Shown here: piece by piece, positions 15,190 through 22,253 of the stretch
Layout of the letters: each line of letters begins with the position of its first letter
Numbering within the stretch: position 1 is the stretch's first letter
Source: MKRK01 sp001896915
Lineage (GTDB): Bacteria; Bacillota; Clostridia; Oscillospirales; Acutalibacteraceae
Reading direction: 5' to 3'
Length of the DNA: 22,633 bases
Assembly (NCBI GenBank): GCA_937973935.1
Contig: CALJJF010000257.1
Location: forward strand, 1-22,633
Notes under the pieces: model-generated
Told to the model about the DNA's origin: nothing
Seen by the model: only the letters and a program-made list of their open reading frames with translations
Database searches by the model: none
Made by a program: the position numbers and the translations under genes

Positions 15190-15275
15190 AATTATCATTC
15201 ATATCTGCTGCCACCAGCGGCGGCCCGGCCCCACAAATCTTCAGCTTAAGATTTATCGCCTGCTCAGTTTGTACT
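15169..15275 (-). promoter_or_regulatory. NiCo (czcD) riboswitch aptamer
   Basis: Read on the minus strand the leader folds into a four-way junction. P1 pairs TACAAACTG with CAGTAGTA. P2 is AAATCTT/AAGATTT. P3 is GCCGCC/GGTGGC with a 3-base loop. P4 is CAGATaTGAAT/ATTCAcATCTG. Between the stems lie GAGCAGGCG, GGGGCCGG and GGGACAG, the junction elements I know from the NiCo riboswitch (Rfam RF02683), which binds Ni2+ and Co2+ and controls exporters, including COG0474 P-type ATPases. It is located between the promoter and the ATPase start. The match is from memory of the consensus; a covariance search would settle it. Confidence 0.8.
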
Positions 15276-15309
15276 GTAGATTTATATGCAGTGCAAAGAG
15301 ATATGCATA

Positions 15310-15338
15310 TATTAACATATGCTTTTTGTCTATGTCAA
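15310..15338 (-). promoter_or_regulatory. Promoter of the riboswitch-ATPase operon
   Basis: On the minus strand TTGACA (15338-15333), a 17-base spacer, then TTAATA (15315-15310); a TGTTAATAT reading gives an extended -10. The -35 box coincides with the candidate terminal bases of the IS3 element, so the promoter may be hybrid. Confidence 0.7.
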
Positions 15339-16581
15339 GTGAATTTTTTCTATTTTAATATCCATAGGTTAAAATGTAATTGTCTTCTATCTGTTTTGGC
15401 GTTTTAAGTCCTAATCTTTGATGGGGTCTTTCGTTATTAAAATAATATATGTATTCATCAACTGCAACTTTAATATCTATTAAACCATTATAAATATGCT
15501 GGTACAGCTCATCTCTTTTAAGTGAGGCGAAAAAAGATTCAGCAACTGCGTTATCATGCGGTGATCCGGCATTTGAAAATGACTGTTCTACATTTAATCT
15601 CTTTAACAATCCTCTGAACTTTGATGAAATATATTGGGAACCCTGATCACTATGAAACATTAATCGTTTCGGTTTATCGCGAAGCTCATAAGCCTTTATA
15701 AAAGCGTCGATCACCAATGATGTGTCGGCAATTCCAGAAAGTGTGTATGAAATTATGTAACGCGAAAACAAATCGATAATAACACAAAGGTAATAAATAC
15801 CGGAGCACGTTCTTAAATAAGTGATATCACTAACCCAAACAGAGTTAGGATGCTCTTGACTAAACTTACGTTGTAATTTATTCAAACAATAAGCTGTTCT
15901 TGAATAACTATATGATCGTTTATATTCAGGCAAGAGTTTCTTTGAGCTATTGCATACCAAATCCATTTCTTTCATCAAACGAGCAGTTCGCTCTTGGCTA
16001 ATTGTAACCCCTTGTTCGATCAGCTTTACACGAATCATTCGTGAGCCAAATCGGTTGCGGCTATCTTCAAATATTTTTCGAATGCGTGGTTTTAGCTTTT
16101 CATCGTCTTGTTCAAAGATTGTTTTAGGGGAACGGTAATTCAAGTGGTAATATAAATTAGAGCGGCGGATTTCAAGCGCTCTGCATAAAGCATGAAAATT
16201 ATATTGTTTATTAAGTTTATTGATTTCCTGGATTTTTAACGAAATTGGAGATTCAACAGAGCAAGCACATTTCTTAAGAATTTCATTTTCTTCTTTTAAG
16301 AGAGCTAACTCCTTTTGAAGTAAATAAACCTGTCTTCCAGTGAATACAAGTTTCCCCTGTGTTTTAACTTTGTAATAATCATGTATCCAATTATAAATAG
16401 AACTTTTTGAAATATTGTACTCCGTGCAGATTTTTTTGACTGCTTCACCCTCTTCATAAAGGGCAACTAATTTGTATTTTAATTCTTCGGAAATAACCTT
16501 TGGCAAGTAAAAAACCTCCTTTTCAATAGGAGGATTAGAATATCATATTTATATAAAAAAGAAAAGATAGGATTTTGAACA
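15333..16581 (-). mobile_element. IS3-family insertion sequence (boundaries approximate)
   Basis: The transposase gene fills the element. The left end is proposed at TGTCAAG (15333), 22 bases past the transposase stop. The right end is best matched by the inverted TTGAACA ending at 16581, giving imperfect TGT(T)CAA termini with T-rich subterminal sequence. I could not find a flanking target duplication. A hairpin that straddles this right end (16561-16617) means the true end could lie up to about 40 bases further right. Confidence 0.6.
15355..16506 (-). CDS. IS3-family transposase, single fused frame
   Basis: A 383-residue transposase. The N-terminal helix-turn-helix is at about 5-45 (LVALYEEGEAVKKICTEYNI), followed by a leucine-zipper-like helix (60-80, LLQKELALLKEENEILKK). 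An HTH_21-type linker comes next, then the rve integrase core with the DDE triad: Asp227 (WVSDITYLRT), Asp287 (FHSDQGSQY) and Glu323 (NAVAESFFASLK). Most IS3 elements split this into orfA and orfB joined by a -1 frameshift; here the two parts are read in one frame. The start is TTG at 16506 with AAGGAGG seven bases upstream. The gene looks intact and the element could be active. Confidence 0.93.
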   Translation of the reverse strand: MPKVISEELKYKLVALYEEGEAVKKICTEYNISKSSIYNWIHDYYKVKTQGKLVFTGRQVYLLQKELALLKEENEILKKCACSVESPISLKIQEINKLNKQYNFHALCRALEIRRSNLYYHLNYRSPKTIFEQDDEKLKPRIRKIFEDSRNRFGSRMIRVKLIEQGVTISQERTARLMKEMDLVCNSSKKLLPEYKRSYSYSRTAYCLNKLQRKFSQEHPNSVWVSDITYLRTCSGIYYLCVIIDLFSRYIISYTLSGIADTSLVIDAFIKAYELRDKPKRLMFHSDQGSQYISSKFRGLLKRLNVEQSFSNAGSPHDNAVAESFFASLKRDELYQHIYNGLIDIKVAVDEYIYYFNNERPHQRLGLKTPKQIEDNYILTYGY

Positions 16582-16617
16582 TTCCATAAAAAATGTCTCA
16601 AAAAGTCCTATCTTTTC
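16561..16617. repeat. Perfect 12-bp inverted repeat at the IS upstream end
   Basis: GAAAAGATAGGA (16561-16572) is complementary to TCCTATCTTTTC (16606-16617). The inner TTTTGA/TCAAAA and ACATT/AATGT blocks extend it to a hairpin of about 23 pairs. It may be the subterminal hairpin of the IS that blocks incoming transcription, or a terminator split by the insertion. Confidence 0.7.
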
Positions 16618-16624
16618 AATCGTT

Positions 16625-16810
16625 ATGGAATTTGAAACTTTTGAAAAAGCCTTCGCTGATTTCATTGATCGCCGTGAATATGATAAAGCACAGAATGCCT
16701 TGTTCGATATGATACGTATATCTTTTAAAGCCGGATGGCAAGCCGCAGGCGGTAACCCTCCGGAATCACAACCCGTAATTCAAATTGTGCCAATAAAGCC
16801 TGATAAGTAG
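16625..16810 (+). CDS. Small protein, possibly 5'-truncated by the IS
   Basis: A 61-residue acidic helical protein (FETFEKAFADFIDRREYDKA ... FKAGWQAAGG) with a Pro-rich tail. Composition is protein-like and a strong terminator follows. No ribosome site precedes ATG 16625, and the upstream DNA is IS or hairpin sequence, so the original start and promoter were probably lost. The family is not recognised. Confidence 0.5.
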   Translation: MEFETFEKAFADFIDRREYDKAQNALFDMIRISFKAGWQAAGGNPPESQPVIQIVPIKPDK

Positions 16811-16833
16811 TTATCAACTTAATTAAGTCCCGA

Positions 16834-16873
16834 AAGCTGTTTGTTCTTTCTATAAGAGCAAGCGGCTTTTTTT
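16834..16873 (+). terminator. Intrinsic terminator
   Basis: AAGCTGTTTGTTCTT (16834-16848) pairs over 15 positions, with several G-U pairs, with 16854-16868, followed by a run of T to 16873. It ends the small-protein transcript. Confidence 0.8.
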
Positions 16874-16957
16874 ATGCCAATTTTAAATATGTGGTGTTAT
16901 TAGGGTATCAACCGTTTAGGCGGTGATATAAAAAATTTATTTAAAGGAGTCTTGAAA

Positions 16958-17551
16958 ATGAAACGCAAAACAATCAAACGCACACTCGCACTGGTCCTCG
17001 CTTTGGTGCTGATCTCGATCAGTACCACCACCGCACTGGCTGTAGATGAAGTAATCGACAGCGGCTCAGGTTCTGTTTCCGGCAATGTCGATGTTTACGG
17101 CACATTCATGCCGCTGACCATCTATGTTCAGCATCCCATTATCGCGGAATACTGTGTCACGCCGGATGACGGAGGATTTATCGGCACACAAATTCCAGTC
17201 ACAAACTGCACCAAGACACCCATCAGCGTTGAAATTTCACAATTCAGATCAGCTTACGGCGGAACATTGTACATGAACGATGTTTACCCGTCAGAAATGG
17301 ATTGGGATAATTTGAGCTTAATGGATAGTAAGCAATACATTGCTTTGGGTCTGCAAGTTACACAATTATCTGACTGGAACCCTGATGTTAATACCGATGT
17401 TTATTATGCCGCAAATATGTATTCCTCCTATATTGGCACACTAAACAGCAATTGCACCGGAACATTTGATATGGTGGCAAGTCACGGTAATGCTTTCGAT
17501 GGACAATATACTTCCCTTCACAACTTAGTATTCCTGTTCACTGTCGCATAA
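16958..17551 (+). CDS. Secreted protein of a mobile element, beta-rich
   Basis: A 197-residue protein. The signal peptide MKRKTIKRTLALVLALVL... is cleaved near TALA (about residue 29). The mature part starts VDEVIDSGSGSVSG and is rich in Thr, Tyr and Asn, with strands such as LTIYVQHPI and TPISVEISQF. It ends in a hydrophobic FLFTVA. ATG 16958 is chosen because AAAGGAG lies eight bases upstream; a TTG at 16952 is too close. The post-signal motif and overall build recall the secreted protein at 2373-3254. It precedes an anchored protein gene, with a terminator between them. A surface or adhesin-like role in mating-pair contact is possible but unproven. Confidence 0.75.
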   Translation: MKRKTIKRTLALVLALVLISISTTTALAVDEVIDSGSGSVSGNVDVYGTFMPLTIYVQHPIIAEYCVTPDDGGFIGTQIPVTNCTKTPISVEISQFRSAYGGTLYMNDVYPSEMDWDNLSLMDSKQYIALGLQVTQLSDWNPDVNTDVYYAANMYSSYIGTLNSNCTGTFDMVASHGNAFDGQYTSLHNLVFLFTVA

Positions 17552-17597
17552 AAAAATATTCATCTCATCAACAAATCACAATTCATATTATTAAGTG

Positions 17598-17632
17598 AAA
17601 GCCTGTGCATCTAAAAATTGCACAGGCTTTTT
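17598..17632 (+). terminator. Intrinsic terminator
   Basis: AAAGCCTGTGCA (17598-17609) is complementary to TGCACAGGCTTT (17619-17630), with further T residues. It separates the two secreted-protein genes and rules out a GTG start at 17595 for the next gene. Confidence 0.85.
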
Positions 17633-17657
17633 CTTATCTCAACTGGAGGTCATATTA

Positions 17658-18209
17658 ATGAAAAATCAGAAGAAAAAGAAAAAGCTCATTCTATTGTTGG
17701 TGCTACTGTTGATCTGTATCTTGTTCAGCAGTATTGCTTTTATTTTATCTCAAAACACAAATAAGCAACCCTATATTACAAGTTTACAGGAATCAACATC
17801 AAGCTCGGAAAAGTCACTTGATGATAACGGCGCGGCAGACAATGGCGCGGCCAAAACGAAAACAGCCGATGAAATAAGAAAGGAACTTCAAAAAAAGCAG
17901 GTTTCTGTTGCTGATAAGCTGAGTTCCAGCATGAGCTTTGAAAATGGCGAAAAAGGTACGGTTGGCAGTTGGACAGTAGAAAACGTTAAGACCAATAATG
18001 TAATTGTTCAAGCAGAAGTCTATTTGGATAATAAAATCATTGCTAAAACTGTTCCGATTTATCCCGATCAGCACATAAGCACAATTACTCTTTTAAACGA
18101 TATCGCAAAGGGACAATACAAAGTTACAGCTTACTTAAACTACTATAACCTCACTACGAAAAAGTTTGTCGGTAAAGCTGGCTTTAATATAAGTCTGACT
18201 ATTAATTAG
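17658..18209 (+). CDS. Membrane-anchored extracellular protein
   Basis: A 183-residue protein. A basic start (KNQKKKKKK) and one hydrophobic segment (about 9-32) form a signal anchor. A Ser/Asp/Ala-rich stalk (about 40-75) follows, then a beta-sandwich-like domain (about 95-183: VGSWTVENVKTNNVIVQAEV ... YKVTAYLNYYNLTTKKF). ATG 17658 follows TGGAGGT. It is followed by parA after 34 bases. The combination of secreted protein and anchored beta protein parallels the pair at 1146-3254. Function unknown. Confidence 0.7.
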   Translation: MKNQKKKKKLILLLVLLLICILFSSIAFILSQNTNKQPYITSLQESTSSSEKSLDDNGAADNGAAKTKTADEIRKELQKKQVSVADKLSSSMSFENGEKGTVGSWTVENVKTNNVIVQAEVYLDNKIIAKTVPIYPDQHISTITLLNDIAKGQYKVTAYLNYYNLTTKKFVGKAGFNISLTIN

Positions 18210-18243
18210 GTCATTGCAATGGATGGAAAGGAGGTAACAAGAT

Positions 18244-19065
18244 ATGTCCAATTGTAAAGTAATTGCCGTTTGCAATCAAAAGGGCGGCGTGGGCAAAACC
18301 ACGACAACGATAAATCTCGGTGTCAGTCTTGCCATGCGGGATAATCGTGTCTTGCTAATAGATGCAGATCCCCAAGGCAGCATGACTATTGCACTTGGAA
18401 ACAAATCACCCGATGAACTTCCTATAACTTTAGCAGACATAATGCAGGATATTATGGATGAACGTGAAATTCCTGACAGGTGCGGTGTTTTACGACATAA
18501 AGAGGGTGTAGATTTAATGCCGTCAAATATTGACCTGTCGGGCATTGAAATCCGCCTGATTAACACTATGAGCCGCGAAAGCGTCATCAAGTCGTATGTA
18601 AATTTACAGCGCGAAAGCTACGATTATATTTTAATCGACTGCGCTCCGTCGTTGGGGATGATTACTGTCAATGCTCTTGTAGCGGCTGACAGTGTTATTA
18701 TACCGGCTCAACCGCACTTTCTATCCGCAAAGGGTCTTGATTTGCTTATGGGTTCTGTTTCAAAAATCAAGCGGCAGATTAATCCCAATTTGAAGATAGA
18801 TGGAATTTTACTGACAATGGTTGATAAAAGAACCAATTTTGCAAATCAAGTGATGTCAGAGCTACGCGCCCATTACGGCAACCGGTTCAATGTTTTCAGC
18901 ACTGAAATACCTCACTCCATTCGCGCGGCGGAAACCAGCGCGGCAGGGGTGAGTATTTTTGAATTCGATAAAAACGGTAAGGTAGCTGTTGCATATGATT
19001 CCTTAGCAAAGGAGGTACTGGAGCTTGAAAGGCAAACTCGATCTCGGACTGCGCCCGGTAGATGA
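18244..19065 (+). CDS. parA: ParA/Soj-family partition ATPase
   Basis: A 273-residue ATPase. The deviant Walker A motif KGGVGKTT (13-20), Walker A' DADPQG and Walker B LIDCAPS mark the ParA/MinD family, whose members move DNA-ParB complexes through ATP-driven binding to nucleoid DNA. AAAGGAGG lies upstream of ATG. The end overlaps parB by 41 bases, so the two are co-translated. On an integrative element the pair would keep the excised circle from being lost. There is no N-terminal DNA-binding domain, as in type Ib and chromosomal forms. Confidence 0.95.
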   Translation: MSNCKVIAVCNQKGGVGKTTTTINLGVSLAMRDNRVLLIDADPQGSMTIALGNKSPDELPITLADIMQDIMDEREIPDRCGVLRHKEGVDLMPSNIDLSGIEIRLINTMSRESVIKSYVNLQRESYDYILIDCAPSLGMITVNALVAADSVIIPAQPHFLSAKGLDLLMGSVSKIKRQINPNLKIDGILLTMVDKRTNFANQVMSELRAHYGNRFNVFSTEIPHSIRAAETSAAGVSIFEFDKNGKVAVAYDSLAKEVLELERQTRSRTAPGR

Positions 19066-19951
19066 GCTTTTTGAAACTGATGAAAGCCGCGCAGACAGAA
19101 AACGCGAACGAATCATGGAGCTTCAAATTTCCGAAATATCAGATTTTCCTGAGCACCCTTATAAGGTCAAAGACGATGAAAGCATGATGGAGCTTGTTGA
19201 AAGCGTTAAAATACGTGGATTGCTTCAGCCTGTGCTTGTACGTCCAAAAGATAACGGCGGATATGAAATGGTTTCCGGTCACAGGCGAAAACGTGCCTGT
19301 GAGCTTGCGGGTATTGACACTATACAAGCCCGTGTGCAGGATTTAAGCCGTGATGAAGCCATTTTGTCGATGGTAGACAGCAACTTGCAACGGGAAGAAA
19401 TATCACCAAGTGAAAAAGGTTTTGCTTTTAAAATGCGCCTTGAAGCAATGAACAGGCAAGGACAACGCTCGGATTTAACTTCGACACCAGTGGGGTCGAA
19501 GTCCAGAACAAATGAGGAACTTTCCGAAAAGGTAGGCGAAAGCAGAGAGAATATTCGCCGCTATATTCGGCTTACTGAATTGATTTCACCTATTCTTGAA
19601 ATGGTAGATAATAAGCAAATGGCGCTTCGCCCTGCGGTTGAATTATCCTACCTTTCAAAAGATGAACAACGAATGCTGTGTGATTCAATCGAATATTGTG
19701 ATGCTACACCGTCTCATGCGCAGGCACTTAAATTGCGTAAATTCAGTGAAGATGGCAAGCTGACCGACGCAGTTATTGATTCCATTATGGAAGAAGAAAA
19801 GCCAAACCAGCGGGATAAATCGCAATTTAAGGATGAGCGTATCCGGAAACTCATTCCTCAAAGCATTCCCCGAAATAAAGAAGCAGATTATGTGATTCAG
19901 GCACTTGAATTTTATAATCGGCACAGAGAACGGCAGGATCATGAACGGTAG
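19025..19951 (+). CDS. parB: ParB/Spo0J-family partition protein
   Basis: A 308-residue protein. The N-terminal ParB/sulfiredoxin domain (about 33-125) contains GHRRKR (85-90), the nucleotide-binding motif that makes ParB a CTP-dependent clamp, and NLQREEISPSEKGFAF. A central HTH region (about 160-200, SEKVGESRENIRRYIRLTEL) reads parS. The C-terminal region (TPSHAQALKLRKF onward) matches the form found in clostridial conjugative elements. The start is TTG 19025, with AAAGGAGGT eight bases upstream inside parA. Confidence 0.93.
   Translation: MKGKLDLGLRPVDELFETDESRADRKRERIMELQISEISDFPEHPYKVKDDESMMELVESVKIRGLLQPVLVRPKDNGGYEMVSGHRRKRACELAGIDTIQARVQDLSRDEAILSMVDSNLQREEISPSEKGFAFKMRLEAMNRQGQRSDLTSTPVGSKSRTNEELSEKVGESRENIRRYIRLTELISPILEMVDNKQMALRPAVELSYLSKDEQRMLCDSIEYCDATPSHAQALKLRKFSEDGKLTDAVIDSIMEEEKPNQRDKSQFKDERIRKLIPQSIPRNKEADYVIQALEFYNRHRERQDHER
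19478..19502. repeat. Perfect 8-bp palindrome arms within parB
   Basis: ACTTCGAC (19478-19485) and GTCGAAGT (19495-19502) are complementary, with a GC-rich 9-base spacer. It encodes the linker LTSTPVGSKS between the CTP-binding domain and the HTH. It could be chance or a protein-binding site. Confidence 0.5.
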
Positions 19952-19967
19952 TTGCCCGCCAAGGGGT

Positions 19968-20044
19968 CAATCTGTCTTAAATTCAGTCTGTCGGTTTTGT
20001 GCCGTTAATACCCCCTTCCCACACCCAACCCCCAAGTTAATACC
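19968..20044. repeat. Two direct-repeat pairs downstream of parB
   Basis: CAATCTGTC (19968-19976) and CAGTCTGTC (19984-19992) are 16 bases apart. GTTAATACC occurs at 20004-20012 and 20036-20044, enclosing a C-rich stretch. The position directly after parAB suits a centromere-like (parS) site, or an origin of transfer. Neither is shown, and the classical TGTTTCACGTGAAACA parS is absent. Confidence 0.45.
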
Positions 20045-20052
20045 AGCAGACC

Positions 20053-20085
20053 AGCCGAGAAGAGAAATCTTACTCGGCTTTTTTT
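20053..20085 (+). terminator. Terminator of parAB
   Basis: AGCCGAG (20053-20059) and CTCGGCT (20073-20079), with an inner AAG/CTT extension, are followed by seven T residues (20079-20085). Confidence 0.85.
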
Positions 20086-20181
20086 ATTGCCCAAAGGTCT
20101 GAATTTCCAGTAAAGAAGGTGATGCCGATGCAGTAATGAAACCCAATCAGCGGTGAAATATCACGAAAGGAGGCACAATTC

Positions 20182-20463
20182 ATGCAAATCAGTGTGAAAA
20201 TCCGCAAAATTCTAAGTGATGGAAAGCCTGTAAAAGCTGTCGTCAGTATAACTTTAGATGAACAATATGCTGTTCACGGAGTTAAAGTCATCGAAACCGA
20301 AAAAGGCAGGTTTATCGCTATGCCCAATGAGTTTCATAAGGACAAGGATGAAAACGCTGTCCGGCACGATATTTTCCATCCCATTACTTCCTCGGCCCGT
20401 AAAGCCCTTGAAGATGCCGTGTACGCAGCTTACGATGAAGTGCGTAAAAATCAGGCTGAATAA
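20182..20463 (+). CDS. SpoVG-family protein
   Basis: A 93-residue protein aligning along its length with SpoVG, a small DNA/RNA-binding regulator. KPVKAVVSITLD, YAVHGVKVIE, GRFIAMPNE, DIFHPI and ARKALEDAVYAAYDE match the conserved SpoVG blocks (ASITLD, FVVHDIRVI, GLFVAMPS, DIAHPI). Paralogues are often carried by clostridial conjugative elements, where they may regulate the element. AAAGGAGG precedes ATG 20182. It lies between the parAB terminator and the pilus-like genes, so it probably starts that operon. Confidence 0.9.
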   Translation: MQISVKIRKILSDGKPVKAVVSITLDEQYAVHGVKVIETEKGRFIAMPNEFHKDKDENAVRHDIFHPITSSARKALEDAVYAAYDEVRKNQAE

Positions 20464-20495
20464 GCCAAATTTTATTTTATGAAAGAGGTTTTTTT

Positions 20496-20717
20496 ATGTT
20501 TAAAAAAGTTACCCGTAAAATCCGTTCCGCATTCCAAACCGTTCAGGCTGTTGTTGTCAGCAAAAAGGCTGAAGGCTATGTTGACAGCGGCGTGAAAATT
20601 TTGATCGCCGTGGTCATCGGTGCTTTGCTGTTGGCTCTGCTTTATGCATTGTTCAACACGACCATCATGCCGACCGTGACCTCCAAGATCACCAGCATGT
20701 TCAGCTATACGAAATAA
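20496..20717 (+). CDS. DUF6133-like small membrane protein, candidate pilin
   Basis: A 73-residue protein. A basic leader of about 27 residues (KKVTRKIRSAF ... SKKAEG) is followed by Y-V-D-S-G-V-K, a hydrophobic helix (about 34-53, ILIAVVIGALLLALLYALF) and a short tail. It matches the DUF6133 family known from conjugative elements. A Gly at -1 before a hydrophobic N-terminal helix is also how class III (Flp/Tad) prepilins look, although the Glu at +5 is absent (Gly here). The next genes are a prepilin peptidase and a CpaB-like protein, which makes a pilin-like role plausible. GAGG lies upstream of ATG. Confidence 0.75.
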   Translation: MFKKVTRKIRSAFQTVQAVVVSKKAEGYVDSGVKILIAVVIGALLLALLYALFNTTIMPTVTSKITSMFSYTK

Positions 20718-20735
20718 TCAAATAGTTAAACCGTG

Positions 20736-20768
20736 CGAAGGGATGATGCAAGAAACATTATCCCTTCG
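20736..20768 (+). terminator. 13-bp hairpin between small membrane protein and peptidase
   Basis: CGAAGGGATGATG (20736-20748) pairs with CATTATCCCTTCG (20756-20768) with one G-U and a 7-base loop. The following T-tract is interrupted (TTATCACTTTTC), so it is probably a partial terminator or an mRNA 3'-end stabiliser that would leave the upstream gene more abundant. Confidence 0.6.
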
Positions 20769-20792
20769 TTATCACTTTTCGGGAGGTTATTT

Positions 20793-21446
20793 ATGAATTC
20801 ATCAATGATTTATCCAATTTATCCAACCATACCGTTTAGCCAATTTCACAAAGTAGATCTACTCAACTTTTTTCTCTTTGGTATTTTTCTAATTACGGCA
20901 TTGCTCTGTGCCTTTTTATTAAGCCACTATGCTCTGGAAAAATGGCACGGAAATAAAAGAAAGGTTATGGCGATATTTCTCTGCATCACCGGAATAGTCG
21001 CCATATTGTTACTCTGTTTTTTTGGGTTAGCTGTGGGTACAATCAAGGGTATCATTTTCTGCCTTATCCTCACATTCTCCTCTTATAGCGACATCAAAAC
21101 ACGCGAGGCAGACGATTATCTCCATATAATGATTGCGCTCACAGCTTTTATAGGAACAAAAATGACCGATATTCCATCCATGATTTTCGGTGCTTTTATA
21201 TTGGTAGTGCCGATGATTGTAATAACTGCTTTCACAAAAGGAAAAGGTGTGGGTGGCGCGGATATAAAACTTTCAGCCGCCTGCGGCTTTTTGCTTGGTA
21301 TTCAAAAAGGTGTTTTAGGTCTTATGCTCGGTCTTATTTTCGGCATAGCTTTCAATATAATCCGTCAAAAGCGTATTAAACAGGCAGAAGGATTCCCGCT
21401 TATTCCATATTTAGCTGCCGGTTATATGGCAGCTTATTTAATTTAA
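20793..21446 (+). CDS. Prepilin peptidase (A24 family, CpaA/TadV-like)
   Basis: A 217-residue polytopic membrane aspartyl protease that removes prepilin leaders at the cytoplasmic face. Asp100 in SYSDIKTREADD and Asp157 in GVGGADIKL (the GxGD motif as GGAD) are the catalytic pair. Six to seven hydrophobic segments are visible. There is no N-methyltransferase domain, as in the short CpaA/TadV and TppA types. ATG 20793 follows GGGAGG; an earlier start at 20733 would run through the hairpin. It is in an operon with the CpaB-like gene 15 bases downstream. Confidence 0.9.
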   Translation: MNSSMIYPIYPTIPFSQFHKVDLLNFFLFGIFLITALLCAFLLSHYALEKWHGNKRKVMAIFLCITGIVAILLLCFFGLAVGTIKGIIFCLILTFSSYSDIKTREADDYLHIMIALTAFIGTKMTDIPSMIFGAFILVVPMIVITAFTKGKGVGGADIKLSAACGFLLGIQKGVLGLMLGLIFGIAFNIIRQKRIKQAEGFPLIPYLAAGYMAAYLI

Positions 21447-21461
21447 GGAGGTCAACGCATT

Positions 21462-22253
21462 ATGAAAAACAGAACAGTGATCGGTATCATTTGTATCATC
21501 ATGGCGGTTGCTATCACCTTTGTTATAGCGCCGGTCGTCAATAATCTTACAGGTGATACGACGAAAATCATCCGATTGTCACAGGATGTGAAACAAGGAA
21601 ATCAAATAAGTGACGCACAAATCGAAACCGTTGAAGTCTCCAAAACAGCAATACCCAAAGGAGCAATAACGGAAAAATCGGCAGTTATAGGCAAATATGC
21701 TGTTTCCAATCTATTTGCCGGCGATTTCTTTACTAAGACCAAATTAACCGATGAGGCAAATACCGCTGATGATATATTCAGCAAATTGAACGGAAGTCAG
21801 ATGGCAATCAGCATCACTATTGATTCTTTTGCTGCTGGATTATCCGGTAAACTGCAAAACGGCGATATCGTCAGTATTCTTGTAACAAATAAAGACACCA
21901 AAGAAACGGTCATTCCCGGTGAGTTTAAGTATGTCAAAGTAATTACTACAACCACAGCGGGCGGAGTAGATAAGGATTCCGTAAAAGCAAACGATGATGG
22001 CAGTTATGAGCTTCCTTCCACGATCACACTCTTAGTAAGCACCGAACAGGCAAAACAATTAGCCGGATATGAACCCGATTCAACAATGCAGGCGGCTTTG
22101 ATTTATCGCGGTGATAATGCGACAGCCCAAAAGTTTTTGGATGCCGAAAATGAGTATCTTACCAAAGTAAAGGCTGGTACCGCCAAATCGGGAACGAATG
22201 AACCGGCTCAGATTGTTGCGGAAAACAGAACGGGAGGAACTAAACATGAGTAA
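21462..22253 (+). CDS. CpaB/RcpC-like SAF-domain pilus assembly protein
   Basis: A 263-residue protein with an N-terminal membrane anchor (about 5-28) and an SAF domain (about 36-100: IIRLSQDVKQGNQISDAQIE ... VIGKYAVSNLFAGDFFTKTK). A RcpC-like beta region (about 112-215: GSQMAISITIDSFAAGLSGK, LQNGDIVSILV, TITLLVSTEQAKQLAGYEP) and a charged tail follow. In Tad systems CpaB sits in the envelope and helps guide the pilus. AAGGAGGT precedes ATG. The end overlaps the next gene by 8 bases. Confidence 0.85.
   Translation: MKNRTVIGIICIIMAVAITFVIAPVVNNLTGDTTKIIRLSQDVKQGNQISDAQIETVEVSKTAIPKGAITEKSAVIGKYAVSNLFAGDFFTKTKLTDEANTADDIFSKLNGSQMAISITIDSFAAGLSGKLQNGDIVSILVTNKDTKETVIPGEFKYVKVITTTTAGGVDKDSVKANDDGSYELPSTITLLVSTEQAKQLAGYEPDSTMQAALIYRGDNATAQKFLDAENEYLTKVKAGTAKSGTNEPAQIVAENRTGGTKHE

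Noticed and set aside
15100..15282. yybP-ykoY (manganese) riboswitch as the ATPase leader
   Set aside because: That family also precedes P-type ATPases, but its conserved loop motifs are not present. The four-way junction with GCAGGC and GGGACAG fits NiCo better.
16952..16954. TTG start for the secreted protein
   Set aside because: It lies only two to three bases from the ribosome site; ATG 16958 has correct spacing.
17595..17657. 21-residue N-terminal extension of the anchored protein
   Set aside because: It is encoded by the terminator hairpin at 17598-17632, and the ribosome site is placed for ATG 17658.
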